Notes: generated by a model from the letters alone, not told the origin. A DNA stretch of 15,795 nucleotides from MGBC163016 sp964469815 (GCA_964469815.1 CAYXZC010000043.1:1-15795); one strand, 5' to 3'; positions 1 to 6,871 are shown, counted from the stretch's first letter. Numbers and translations are program-made.

Positions 1-703
1 TGATCAGGGTCAGGACGTGTTGTTGTTCATCGACAACATCTTCCGCTTCACTCAGGCAGGATCCGAGGTATCCGCTCTGTTGGGTCGTATGCCTTCTGCT
101 GTAGGCTATCAGCCCACTCTTGCTACTGAGATGGGCGACCTGCAAGAGCGCATCTGTTCGACGATGACAGGTTCGATCACATCCGTACAGGCTGTGTACG
201 TTCCTGCTGACGACCTTACAGACCCGGCTCCGGCAACTACGTTCACCCACTTGGATGCGAAGACGGTTCTGTCCCGTGGCATCGCCGAGCTCGGCATCTA
301 TCCTGCGGTCGATCCGCTCGAGTCCACTTCGCGTGCGCTCGACCCCGAGATCGTAGGCGAAGAGCACTATCGCGTGGCTGTGGGAGTTCAGCAGATCCTG
401 CAAGAGTACAAGGATCTGCAGGACATCATCGCCATCCTTGGTATGGACGAGCTTTCCGAGGATCAGAAGCTCACCGTTAACCGTGCGCGCAAGATCCAGA
501 AGTTCCTCGGCCAGCCATTCCATGTTGCAGAGGTCTTCACCGGTGTGCCTGGCGTTTATGTCCGTGTTGAGGACACCGTGCGTTCGTTCGCGGAGATCCT
601 TGATGGCAAGTGCGATCACATTCCTGAGCAGTGCTTCGTCAACAAAGGCCCCATCGAGGATGTCTATGCTGCCTATGAGGCCATGAAGAAGGAAGATGAA
701 TAA
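1..703 (+). CDS. atpD: F1Fo ATP synthase subunit beta, C-terminal part (partial)
   Basis: This is the catalytic beta subunit of the F1 head, which binds and interconverts ADP and ATP during proton-driven rotation on the cytoplasmic face of the membrane. The gene enters the window already in frame (frame of base 2), so the start, the Walker A loop and the N-terminal barrel lie upstream. Visible are the Walker B region LLFIDNIFRFTQ, the segment SALLGRMPSAVGYQPTLA that contacts the catalytic site, and the C-terminal helical domain with the DELSE motif (DELSEDQKLTV), which interacts with subunit epsilon. About 233 residues remain. The TAA stop shares its last base with the ATG of atpC (TAATG), a normal ATP synthase operon arrangement with translational coupling. 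Nothing looks degraded. Identification is secure because these motifs are nearly invariant in AtpD. Confidence 0.98.
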   Translation, partial: DQGQDVLLFIDNIFRFTQAGSEVSALLGRMPSAVGYQPTLATEMGDLQERICSTMTGSITSVQAVYVPADDLTDPAPATTFTHLDAKTVLSRGIAELGIYPAVDPLESTSRALDPEIVGEEHYRVAVGVQQILQEYKDLQDIIAILGMDELSEDQKLTVNRARKIQKFLGQPFHVAEVFTGVPGVYVRVEDTVRSFAEILDGKCDHIPEQCFVNKGPIEDVYAAYEAMKKEDE

Positions 704-1143
704 TGGCTGAGACTTTTCGTTGCTGTGTCGTGGTTCCGACCCGTGAGCTGTTTGATGGCGATGTGTATTACGCCAGTGTTCCAAGCGAAGACGGAATGTT
801 CGGTGTGCTGCCGGGTCACGAGCTTTTGGTGTCGCTGAACGGCGAGAGCGGTTTGGTCACACTGCATCTTGATGAGGCAGGCAAGGAACAGGAGAAGTTC
901 CTGCTGTTCAATGGCTCGGCGCAGATGTTCAACGGAATCCTTACTATCCTTGGGATCTTCGGCAAGAACGTGAAGACCATCGATGTTCCTGAATTGGAGG
1001 AACGTTCGAAGTCGCTCAAGGCCGAGATCGAAGAGATGGAAAGCTTAGCTGACGACGTTCAGGATAAAGCGGAGATTGAGTTCAACAAGCGCAAGCTTCG
1101 TTGGTTCGAGATCCAGCTCGATTATGCAAGGAATGCGAATTAG
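703..1143 (+). CDS. atpC: F1Fo ATP synthase subunit epsilon
   Basis: Epsilon belongs to the central stalk. It links gamma to the c-ring and, through its C-terminal helices, can inhibit ATP hydrolysis. The protein is 146 residues, slightly longer than the usual 130-140. The N-terminal beta-sandwich is recognisable from FRCCVVVPTRELFDGDVYYASVPSEDG followed by FGVLPGHELLVS, close to the family pattern of 'SVPGxxGxxGILPxHxPL'. From about residue 100 a charged helical hairpin follows (VPELEERSKSLKAEIEEMESLADDV). The start ATG overlaps the atpD stop by one base. It is the last gene of its operon, since a strong hairpin terminator begins about 30 bp after its stop. Both position and sequence support the call. 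Confidence 0.95.
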   Translation: MAETFRCCVVVPTRELFDGDVYYASVPSEDGMFGVLPGHELLVSLNGESGLVTLHLDEAGKEQEKFLLFNGSAQMFNGILTILGIFGKNVKTIDVPELEERSKSLKAEIEEMESLADDVQDKAEIEFNKRKLRWFEIQLDYARNAN

Positions 1144-1171
1144 TTCGTTCCTCTGTTTTAGAGCCTGTTTG

Positions 1172-1210
1172 AGAGGGTGGTTCCCGTATAGGAGCCACCC
1201 TCTTTATTAT
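1172..1210 (+). terminator. Intrinsic terminator of the atp operon
   Basis: AGAGGGTGG at 1172-1180 pairs perfectly with CCACCCTCT at 1195-1203. The helix extends inward through a T-G wobble and three further pairs (1181-1184 with 1191-1194), leaving a 6-nt loop CGTATA. A T-rich tail (TTATTATT) follows directly. The 13-bp GC-rich stem plus T tract, 29 bp after the atpC stop, is a classic rho-independent terminator. Confidence 0.9.
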
Positions 1211-1231
1211 TCCAGCGATTTACACAAGCGC

Positions 1232-1256
1232 GTAGTGGGCGATCAATGGGCGTGCC
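1232..1256 (+). repeat. Degenerate GTAG-foot palindrome (B type)
   Basis: GTAG at 1232-1235 begins the stretch GTAGTGGGCGATC, identical to the left half of the intact element at 1267. The right half is decayed (AATGGGCGTGCC), so only a poor hairpin can form. It reads as an old, diverged copy of the same repeat, 10 bp upstream of an intact pair. The identity of the left 13 bases supports the call; the loss of pairing lowers confidence. Confidence 0.55.
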
Positions 1257-1266
1257 AATCCACGGT

Positions 1267-1291
1267 GTAGTGGGCGATCTTGATCGCCCAC
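1267..1291 (+). repeat. GTAG-foot REP-like hairpin, B type (left partner of a pair)
   Basis: GTAG at 1267-1270 leads into a perfect 10-bp stem, GTGGGCGATC (1270-1279) with GATCGCCCAC (1282-1291), closed by a TT dinucleotide. The foot-plus-stem plan is that of REP elements. It is separated by only 2 bp (AC) from an inverted partner with a different stem, forming a BIME-like pair whose outer ends GTGTAGTGG and CCACTACAC (1265-1273, 1312-1320) are themselves complementary. There is no T tract, so it is not an obvious terminator. Confidence 0.85.
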
Positions 1292-1293
1292 AC

Positions 1294-1318
1294 GTGGCAG
1301 GTTAAAACCTGCCACTAC
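1294..1318 (-). repeat. GTAG-foot REP-like hairpin, F type (right partner of a pair)
   Basis: GTGGCAGGTT (1294-1303) pairs perfectly with AACCTGCCAC (1306-1315) around an AA loop. The GTAG foot is on the minus strand (CTAC at 1315-1318). It is the inverted partner of the element at 1267-1291. The same AACCTGC core recurs in the linkers between hairpins elsewhere in this window (around 6758, 7808, 8890, 11318), suggesting those linkers may be worn-down copies of this stem. Confidence 0.8.
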
Positions 1319-1340
1319 ACGACAACTTGTGAGCGCAGGC

Positions 1341-1375
1341 GTAGTGGGCGACCCGATCGCCCACATGTGGCAGGT
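1341..1375 (+). repeat. Truncated copy of the paired B/F repeat
   Basis: GTAG (1341-1344) starts a B-type hairpin with stem GTGGGCG (1344-1350) and CGCCCAC (1358-1364); the inner part is altered by a small deletion and substitution. After AT comes GTGGCAGGT (1367-1375), the left arm of the F-type stem, but the right arm is missing. The order and spacing match the intact pair at 1267-1318, so this is a 3'-truncated second copy. Confidence 0.7.
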
Positions 1376-1518
1376 GTATAACGCATCCTTTGAACCCAGA
1401 TGACCTCATGCCGCTCATCGAAGCGATGTATGATTATGGATCAATGATGTTACACTTTGATGAAACGTAACACGTGTTACGAATCACAGATCAGTAACAA
1501 CGTTAGAGAGGGGCTTGC
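1376..1518 (+). promoter_or_regulatory. Promoter/leader region of the ABC importer operon
   Basis: This stretch holds no gene. It contains a possible -10 hexamer TATGAT at 1429-1434 without a convincing -35, then a cluster of TGTTAC/GTAACA half-sites (1448-1453, 1467-1472, 1475-1480, 1494-1499) that includes a perfect 16-bp palindrome. A good Shine-Dalgarno (GAGAGGGG, 1505-1512) precedes the ATG at 1519. The layout suggests repressor control of the transporter. The exact promoter is uncertain. Confidence 0.45.
1466..1481. promoter_or_regulatory. Putative operator: perfect 16-bp palindrome
   Basis: CGTAACAC joined to GTGTTACG is a perfect 16-bp palindrome, 38 bp upstream of the binding-protein start. 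Extra half-sites flank it: TGTTAC at 1448-1453, and GTAAC plus GTTA at 1494-1505. Dense symmetrical half-sites just ahead of a transporter operon are typical of a dimeric repressor site. It does not match the NikR consensus I remember (GTATGA-N16-TCATAC), so I do not name the regulator. Confidence 0.55.
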
Positions 1519-3165
1519 ATGAGCATATCACGTAGGCAATTCGTGAAATATGCCGGTTTAGGGGCGGCATCGCTGTCGTTCGGCGGCATCCTCAGTGCTT
1601 GCACGAGCAGAAGCGATCCGCCCGTTCCTTCAAAATCCGAAACATCCCAGGTCATCGTTACCATGACCACATCATCCGAACCTGCAACGGGCTTCGACCC
1701 TTTGTATTCGTGGGGGTGCGGGGAGCATGTTCACGAACCGCTGATTCAGTCAACGCTCATCACCACTGATGCTGATCTGAACTTCGTGAATGATCTCGCT
1801 ACGGATTATGAGTGCTCTGAAGATGGGCTGACGTGGACCTTTCATATTCGACAGGACGCTAGATTCACTGATGGGCAGCCGCTGACCGCGCATGATGTTG
1901 CATTCACTGTAAACGGCATCAATGCGAATGCGGCAGCAGAAGCCGATCTTTCCATGATCGATGAAGCTGTAGCCATAGATGATTCAACGGTAGAGCTTCA
2001 TCTGAACAAACCCTATAACGCGATGCTCTATACATTGGCGGTAGTGGGAATAGTCCCGGAGCATGCCTATGACGCTGCAACCTATGGCAGCGACCCTATC
2101 GGAAGCGGGCGATATATGCTCGAGCAGTGGGATCGCGGACAACAGGTCATCTTGAAGGCGAATCCCGATTACTACGGTGAAGCACCTTTGATGGAGCGCG
2201 TGGTTGTCGTATTCATGGAAGAGGATGCATCTTTGGCAGCTGCGAATGCCGGGCAGGTCGATGTGGCCTATACGGCAGCAACGCTCGTCGATTCCGCTGA
2301 CCCATCGGGATACACTGTCTTGAACTGCAAGTCCGTTGATTCTCGAGGTATATCCCTTCCTTGTGTGGAGTCGGGAGATCCTGTTGTGGAAGAGGGCGAT
2401 ATGGCTTTTGAGGTTGGAAATCCCGTTACTGCCGATATCGTTGTAAGACGAGCGATCAATATGGGAGTGGACAGAGAAGCTCTGATCGACAACGTATTGA
2501 ACGGGTACGGCACTATAGCCTACAGCGTATCCGACGGCATGCCTTGGTATAACCCTGCTATGGAAGTGGCCTTCGACAGGGAATCCGCAATAGAGGAGTT
2601 GGAGGCAGCAGGATGGGTGCTCGGTGAAGATGGGGTCAGGGCAAAGGATGGTCTCCGCGCCTCATTCAGCATCTATTACAGTGCGAGCGATTCCGTTCGC
2701 CAAGCACTCGCTCATGAATTCGCCAATCAAATGGCAAAGATCGGTATCGAGGTCATACCTGTCGGTGGCGGTTGGACCTATGACAGCAATGGGATATATC
2801 TGCATCAGTATTCCGATCCTGTGCTTTGGGGTTGGGGTGCCAACACCCCGATACAGATGTATTCGCTGCACTATGGGTCTTCATCACAAAATTATTCTCA
2901 GTACAAAAGCGAAGCCATCGATGCTCACATGGATGCTGCACTTGCTGCAACGAGCGTTGAGGGATCGTATCCTGAATGGCAGGCATCGCAGTGGGATGGA
3001 AGCGAGGGATTCGCGCCGCAAGGAGCGGCGAGCTGGGTCTGGCTCTGCAATGTGGATCATCTGTATTTCAAGCGCGATGGGCTCGTTGTGGCTGCACAGA
3101 AGCCTCATCCGCATGGGCACGGGTGGTCGCTCGTGAACAATGTCGATAGATGGTATTGGGAATAG
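1519..3165 (+). CDS. Tat-exported lipoprotein binding protein of a nickel/peptide-type ABC importer (family 5)
   Basis: This is the solute-binding component that would capture the substrate outside the membrane and deliver it to the permeases encoded downstream. The 548-residue protein starts with a twin-arginine signal (SRRQFVK, residues 4-10), a hydrophobic stretch, and a lipobox LSAC with Cys28, so it should be exported folded by Tat and lipid-anchored. The mature part shows SBP family 5 hallmarks: FDPLYSW, the WTFHIRQDARFTDGQPLTAHDVAF motif (about residues 110-133, split here as WTFHIRQDARF and TDGQPLTAHDVAF), GSGRYML, and the C-terminal lobe with FSIYYSASDSVRQALA. The C-terminus contains HPHGHGW, a possible metal-coordinating segment. 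A good Shine-Dalgarno supports the ATG start. The family includes NikA, DppA and OppA; the His-rich context favours a metal or metal chelate, but peptide uptake cannot be excluded. Confidence 0.88.
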   Translation: MSISRRQFVKYAGLGAASLSFGGILSACTSRSDPPVPSKSETSQVIVTMTTSSEPATGFDPLYSWGCGEHVHEPLIQSTLITTDADLNFVNDLATDYECSEDGLTWTFHIRQDARFTDGQPLTAHDVAFTVNGINANAAAEADLSMIDEAVAIDDSTVELHLNKPYNAMLYTLAVVGIVPEHAYDAATYGSDPIGSGRYMLEQWDRGQQVILKANPDYYGEAPLMERVVVVFMEEDASLAAANAGQVDVAYTAATLVDSADPSGYTVLNCKSVDSRGISLPCVESGDPVVEEGDMAFEVGNPVTADIVVRRAINMGVDREALIDNVLNGYGTIAYSVSDGMPWYNPAMEVAFDRESAIEELEAAGWVLGEDGVRAKDGLRASFSIYYSASDSVRQALAHEFANQMAKIGIEVIPVGGGWTYDSNGIYLHQYSDPVLWGWGANTPIQMYSLHYGSSSQNYSQYKSEAIDAHMDAALAATSVEGSYPEWQASQWDGSEGFAPQGAASWVWLCNVDHLYFKRDGLVVAAQKPHPHGHGWSLVNNVDRWYWE

Positions 3166-3259
3166 ATACTGTGGGATACGTTTGCAGGCGTCAAATGAGG
3201 ATTCAAGCTTGGCTTCGAGCTGCAAGATCCATGATGTGTTATAGGATCAGGAAAGCGAA

Positions 3260-4258
3260 TTGACCAGATATATTTTGGGACAGATTGTGCGTTTCGCGCT
3301 GCTGATGATTGCGGTGAGCATCGTCACGTTCGCGCTCGTGAGCCTTTCACCCGTCGATCCTTTGCAGGCCAATGTGGGCCAAGCCTCGCTTTCCGGGATG
3401 TCCGAGGAGAAGCGTGCCCAACTAGCAGCGTTTTGGAGCAAGGATGCCGATCCGATATCACGCTATATAGGTTGGGCAGCATCGCTCATCCAAGGCGATA
3501 TGGGCACATCGCTTCGCTACAATGCTCCTGTATCCGAGATCATTGCAACAAGGGCTTTGAATTCGCTTGCCTTGATGGCTGTCGCTTGGGTGATAAGCGG
3601 TCTTTTGGGATTCGTTCTTGGGGCACTGGCGGGGGTGAAGCGTGGTAGCATCTTGGATAAGGTAGTGAAAGCATATTGCTTCATCCTTGCTGCAAGCCCG
3701 ACCTTTTGGGTCGCATTGTTGCTGCTCATAGTTTTCGCTGTGCAACTAGGATGGTTTCCGATCGGCTTTTCGCAGCCGATAGGCCTATCGGCTGCCGATG
3801 TGAGCTTTGCCGATGCGCTTCATCATATGGCATTGCCGGCGATCACACTATCGATCGTAGGGGTCGCGAATGTCGCGCTCCATACGCGAGAGAAGACCAT
3901 AGATGTGATGGCCTCTCCCTATATGAGGTTCGCCATCGCAAGAGGCGAGAGCATCCCGCAAGCCGTCATCCACCATGGTATCCGCAACCTCGCCCTTCCG
4001 GCTATCACGATACAGTTCGCGCAGATCGCCGAGATATTCGGCGGATCGGTGCTCGTCGAGCAGGTGTTCTCCTATCCGGGGCTTGGCCAGGCGGCGGTCA
4101 CTGCCGGTCTAGGTGGGGATGTGGCGCTCCTTGCCGGCATCGCGGTAGTATCGGCTGCTCTTGTCTTTCTTGGGAACATGGTGGCGAACATCCTTTACGC
4201 GGCGATCGATCCGCGCATTAAGGTGCCTCGGCCTGCAATGGAGGTGGACGGTGTATAA
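3260..4258 (+). CDS. ABC importer permease, NikB/DppB type
   Basis: This is one of two integral membrane subunits forming the translocation path of the importer. The 332-residue protein (TTG start, with AGGAAAG about 5 bases upstream) begins with the family-typical first helix (YILGQIVRFALLMIAVSIVTF) and a short form of the large periplasmic loop. Further hydrophobic segments lie at about 103-125, 139-163, 187-207, 247-265 and 288-315. The EAA-like cytoplasmic loop that docks the ATPase is FAIARGESIPQAVIHHGIRN (about 224-243). The motifs YPGLGQ and AIDPRIK at the end are characteristic of NikB, DppB and OppB. A 94-bp gap separates it from the binding-protein gene, while its end overlaps the next permease by 8 bp. 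The length is normal for the family (about 310-335). Confidence 0.9.
   Translation: MTRYILGQIVRFALLMIAVSIVTFALVSLSPVDPLQANVGQASLSGMSEEKRAQLAAFWSKDADPISRYIGWAASLIQGDMGTSLRYNAPVSEIIATRALNSLALMAVAWVISGLLGFVLGALAGVKRGSILDKVVKAYCFILAASPTFWVALLLLIVFAVQLGWFPIGFSQPIGLSAADVSFADALHHMALPAITLSIVGVANVALHTREKTIDVMASPYMRFAIARGESIPQAVIHHGIRNLALPAITIQFAQIAEIFGGSVLVEQVFSYPGLGQAAVTAGLGGDVALLAGIAVVSAALVFLGNMVANILYAAIDPRIKVPRPAMEVDGV
4240..4244 (+). promoter_or_regulatory. Ribosome binding site that fixes the start of the second permease
   Basis: GGAGG at 4240-4244 sits 6 bases before a GTG at 4251. It favours that GTG over the in-frame TTG at 4161, which would add 30 residues with no membrane character (rich in Arg and Trp) encoded inside the upstream gene. 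Confidence 0.75.
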
Positions 4259-5108
4259 CGCGAACGTTCTTCACCTTCCAAAATCGAAGAGGGTATCCAA
4301 TCGTATCGTTGCTGCATGCGCGGTCGCATTGGCGTGCGTGACCCTCTTAGCGATCGTGGTCTCGGGATCTGCGCTCACTCAAGATGCTATGCAGACCGAT
4401 TTCCTGCAAAAGAACCTTCCTCCATCCATCGAGCATCCGTTCGGGACGGATTGGATGGGCCGCGATATGCTCGTCAGAACCCTTGCGGGTTTGAGCCTGT
4501 CAGTTCTTGTGGGCTTAGGTGCGGCGGTAGCATCTTCCCTCATCGCGCTTGCGCTCGGAATCGCAGCGGCATTGGGCGGCAGGAGAGTAGATGCTGTCAT
4601 CTCATGGATGATCGACCTTATGATGGGTATCCCGCACATCGTGCTCTTGATCCTCGTATCTTTTGCCCTCGGTGGTGGGTTTATCGGAGTCATGGTAGGT
4701 GTTGCTTTGACGCATTGGCCAACGCTCACGCGCGTGATTCGTGCGGAGGTGTTGCAATGCAAAACATCTCAATTCGTTGCGGTGTCGGAGAAGCTTGGAC
4801 GCTCGAAGGCCTATATCGCGATCCATCACATGCTTCCTTTCGTTGTGCCGCAGTTCATGATCGGACTGGTGCTGATGTTCCCTCATGCCATCCTGCATGA
4901 AGCAGCCATCACCTTTTTAGGCTTCGGTATACCGCCGGAGCAGCCTGCGATAGGCATCATCCTATCCGAATCGATGTCGTTCCTTGGCGCGGGCATGTGG
5001 TGGTTGGCTGTCTTTCCGGGTCTGGCTTTGATCATCTGCGTGCTTCTGTTCGATCTTGTGGGGTCTTCGCTTCGCAAGCTCATCGATCCGAAGAGTTCTC
5101 AAGAGTAG
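4251..5108 (+). CDS. ABC importer permease, NikC/DppC type
   Basis: This is the second transmembrane subunit, pairing with the product of the gene just upstream. From the GTG start it is 285 residues, close to NikC and DppC (about 277-300). The first helix is at about 18-40, followed by the diagnostic segment HPFGTDWMGRDMLVRTL (62-78). Core helices lie at about 80-108, 118-140, 143-158, 196-214 and 248-272. The EAA loop is about 175-195 (FVAVSEKLGRSKAYIAIHHM). The stretch HEAAITFLGFGIPPEQPAIG (216-235) closely resembles, from memory, permeases annotated as nickel or metal importers. It overlaps the first permease by 8 bp and is followed after 12 bp by the ATPase gene, so the operon is translationally coupled. 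Confidence 0.9.
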   Translation: MYNANVLHLPKSKRVSNRIVAACAVALACVTLLAIVVSGSALTQDAMQTDFLQKNLPPSIEHPFGTDWMGRDMLVRTLAGLSLSVLVGLGAAVASSLIALALGIAAALGGRRVDAVISWMIDLMMGIPHIVLLILVSFALGGGFIGVMVGVALTHWPTLTRVIRAEVLQCKTSQFVAVSEKLGRSKAYIAIHHMLPFVVPQFMIGLVLMFPHAILHEAAITFLGFGIPPEQPAIGIILSESMSFLGAGMWWLAVFPGLALIICVLLFDLVGSSLRKLIDPKSSQE

Positions 5109-5120
5109 GAAAAGCGCGTT

Positions 5121-6044
5121 ATGGCTGATCCGTCGCAAAATATGGTTCATGAGCAGGATCATTCTGCGAGCCCTAAGCATCATCACCACTCGCATGCGCA
5201 TACAACGCAGCATAGGGGTGGTCATCATCTGCTCCAAGTGGATAGCTTGTGCGTATCTTTTGACATGTACGAGCAAAATGATCGATCCCATCCCTTGAAG
5301 TTCCTGCATTCGAAGAAGAAGCACATTGATGTGATAGATGGATTGAGCATATCGGTTCATGTCGGTGAGATGGTCGCCATCGTGGGAGCGTCCGGTTCGG
5401 GCAAGACCCTCCTTGCGGATTCCATCTTGGGAATATACGAACCGAATTCTCGTGTCACCGGGAAGATCTGGTTCGATGGCGAATTGCAGAATGCGGCTAG
5501 CTTGGCAAAACTTCGCGGACGCGACATCGCGTTCGTTCCGCAGAGCATCAAAGCGCTCGATCCGCTGATGAAGGTGGGGCGGCAGGTTCGTGGGTTCGCA
5601 ACTGGAAGCACTGAAGAAGGATCTATGGAGTATCGAGCGCAGCGGCAAGAGGAGCTCTTCACCCGTTATGGCCTTTCTGCGGAAGTCGCAAAGATGTATC
5701 CGCATGAGCTTTCAGGTGGGATGGCCAGGCGTGTTTTGCTCTGTTGCGCTTTGATGAGCTCTCCTAGATTGCTGATCGCCGATGAACCGACGCCTGGGCT
5801 CGATCTTGAGCTTGCTGTGAAGGCGATGGGCGATCTTCGCCGCCTGGCCGATGATGGGGTCGGGGTGATGCTGATAACGCATGATATAGACCTTGCTTTG
5901 CACGTTGCGGATAGGGTCGCCATCTTCAAAGACGGATCCGTTGTCGAAGAGACTAGCGTGGATGCCTTCAAGGAGGGTTCGCTCGAAACGGATTTCGCAA
6001 TGAAGCTCAGAAATTCGATGCCGGAGTTCGGATTCGAATGCTAG
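5121..6044 (+). CDS. ABC importer ATPase 1 (NikD/DppD type) with His-rich N-terminal extension
   Basis: This ATPase would power the importer together with the next gene product. The 307-residue protein carries Walker A GASGSGKT (89-96), Q-loop Gln141, signature LSGGM (197-201), Walker B LLIADE (217-222), D-loop PGLD and switch His254. The unusual part is the N-terminus: before the ABC fold starts near residue 38 there are 11 His in the first 36 residues, including the run KHHHHSHAH (19-27) and a further HRGGHH. Such stretches bind Ni, Co or Zn in other proteins (for example the His-rich regions of HypB, UreE and SlyD), so I infer a cytoplasmic metal sensor or store at the transporter. The ATG at 5121 has a plausible AGGAAAA about 8 bases upstream. 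It overlaps ATPase 2 by 7 bp. Confidence 0.9.
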   Translation: MADPSQNMVHEQDHSASPKHHHHSHAHTTQHRGGHHLLQVDSLCVSFDMYEQNDRSHPLKFLHSKKKHIDVIDGLSISVHVGEMVAIVGASGSGKTLLADSILGIYEPNSRVTGKIWFDGELQNAASLAKLRGRDIAFVPQSIKALDPLMKVGRQVRGFATGSTEEGSMEYRAQRQEELFTRYGLSAEVAKMYPHELSGGMARRVLLCCALMSSPRLLIADEPTPGLDLELAVKAMGDLRRLADDGVGVMLITHDIDLALHVADRVAIFKDGSVVEETSVDAFKEGSLETDFAMKLRNSMPEFGFEC

Positions 6045-6628
6045 AGGCCAAGGGGATACATTTCGGGTATGGATCCGATCGATCGATATTGGACGATGTC
6101 TCGTTGCATGTATCGCCGGGGCAGCGATTGTATGTCAGTGCTCCTTCAGGTGCGGGGAAGACGACGCTTTTGAAGGTGTTGGCCGGTTATTTGCACCCAT
6201 CAGCAGGAGAGGTCTTGGTCGACGGGAAGCCGCTTCCACGATCGGGAGTCTGTCCCGTTCAACTCATAGGTCAGCATCCGGAGCTTGCTCTCGATCCCAG
6301 GATGAGGATGATCGATTCACTGAAAGAAGCAGGCGATGTCTCTGCGGAGCTGTTGGAAAAGCTTGGGATCAGGGAAGAATGGCTCGGGCGGTTTCCGCAT
6401 GAGCTTTCAGGAGGGGAGCTCCAGCGATTCTGTATCGCTCGGGCATTGATGACGCGCCCGAATTATCTGGTGGCAGATGAGATATCGACTATGCTCGATG
6501 CGAGAACGCAAGCATCCATATGGAAAGTGCTGATGGATGAAGTGGATCGGAAGAATATGGGGCTTGTGTTCACGACCCACTCGCAAGCCTTAGCCGATCG
6601 CATAGCCACCGCTACGTTCGAACTGTGA
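6038..6628 (+). CDS. ABC importer ATPase 2 (NikE/DppF type), short form
   Basis: This is the second nucleotide-binding subunit of the importer. It is only 196 residues, against about 260-330 for typical NikE and DppF, and ends soon after the H-loop, lacking the C-terminal extension. The catalytic set is present: Walker A APSGAGKT (35-42, with Ala replacing the usual first Gly), Q-loop Gln79, signature LSGGELQR (123-130), Walker B LVADE (144-148), D-loop TMLDA and His181. It should therefore be functional. The ATG overlaps the end of ATPase 1 by 7 bp. A two-ATPase arrangement with a short second unit resembles the NikZYXWV-type metal importers as I recall them. It is the last gene of the operon, and repeat-rich DNA follows. 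Confidence 0.88.
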   Translation: MLEAKGIHFGYGSDRSILDDVSLHVSPGQRLYVSAPSGAGKTTLLKVLAGYLHPSAGEVLVDGKPLPRSGVCPVQLIGQHPELALDPRMRMIDSLKEAGDVSAELLEKLGIREEWLGRFPHELSGGELQRFCIARALMTRPNYLVADEISTMLDARTQASIWKVLMDEVDRKNMGLVFTTHSQALADRIATATFEL

Positions 6629-6640
6629 CTTGTGTTTGAA

Positions 6641-6709
6641 GAACAGCGGATGTAGCACTGTTTTTTTGGTGACGCAGGTTGTTTCGTAGCGCAGATCTTC
6701 AGATCTGCC
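6641..6709 (+). repeat. Composite repeat, copy 1 (D-linker-C module)
   Basis: This 69-nt copy belongs to a module found three times in the window (also 8861-8930 on the minus strand and 11371-11440). It begins with GAACAG...CTGTT, a short inverted repeat enclosing GTAGCA, runs through a linker with CAGGTTGTT, and ends with GTAG (6686-6689) followed by the stem GCAGATCT (6691-6698) and AGATCTGC (6701-6708) around TC. In this copy the D part is followed by eight T residues. With AACAG/CTGTT that could weakly terminate the ABC operon 13 bp upstream, but the stem is short. Confidence 0.8.
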
Positions 6710-6720
6710 AGAACGGGGGG

Positions 6721-6748
6721 GGACAGGGGACGTAGCACTGTTTTCGGG
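6721..6748 (+). repeat. Partial D module
   Basis: GGACAGGGGACGTAGCACTG followed by TTTTCGGG parallels the start of the composite module (GAACAGGGGATGTAGCACTG). It stops after the CGG and is joined directly to the linker that precedes the A-type hairpin. It looks like a recombinant junction between two module types. Confidence 0.6.
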
Positions 6749-6774
6749 GCGCATAACAACCTGCAACCTCATGC

Positions 6775-6799
6775 GTAGGGGTCGATCTTGATCGACCCC
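6775..6799 (+). repeat. GTAG-foot REP-like hairpin, A type, copy 1
   Basis: GTAG at 6775-6778 leads into a perfect 10-bp stem, GGGGTCGATC (6778-6787) with GATCGACCCC (6790-6799), loop TT. The 24 bases before it (6751-6774, core AACAACCTGCAACC) match the linker found before the A-type hairpin at 7824 and, inverted, after the one at 11304. No T tract follows. Confidence 0.85.
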
Positions 6800-6857
6800 A
6801 TGACTCTCTTATCTTTATACGTGGAGTCACTCAATATTCATGATAAGCATTAAAGCC

Positions 6858-6871
6858 TATAATTAAGTCAT
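6858..6871 (+). promoter_or_regulatory. Putative -10 element giving a leaderless transcript
   Basis: A perfect TATAAT lies at 6858-6863, and the start codon ATG is at 6872, so transcription would begin at or within a few bases of the A of the ATG. No Shine-Dalgarno-like purine run is present (AATTAAGTCAT precedes the ATG). The -35 region (around 6835-6840) is weak. Leaderless mRNAs are common in Actinobacteria. Confidence 0.55.

Noticed and set aside
4161..4250. Longer form of the second permease starting at 4161
   Set aside because: The extra 30 residues lie inside the upstream permease gene and have no membrane character; GGAGG favours the GTG at 4251.
5178..5204. His-rich tract as a cloning-tag artefact
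   Set aside because: The codons are mixed and the His are interspersed and continue beyond the run, embedded in a natural operon, so it looks native.
4962..5705. Minus-strand open frame of 247 codons across the permease/ATPase junction
   Set aside because: It is a shadow of two clearly real genes and rich in Arg and His from antisense codons.
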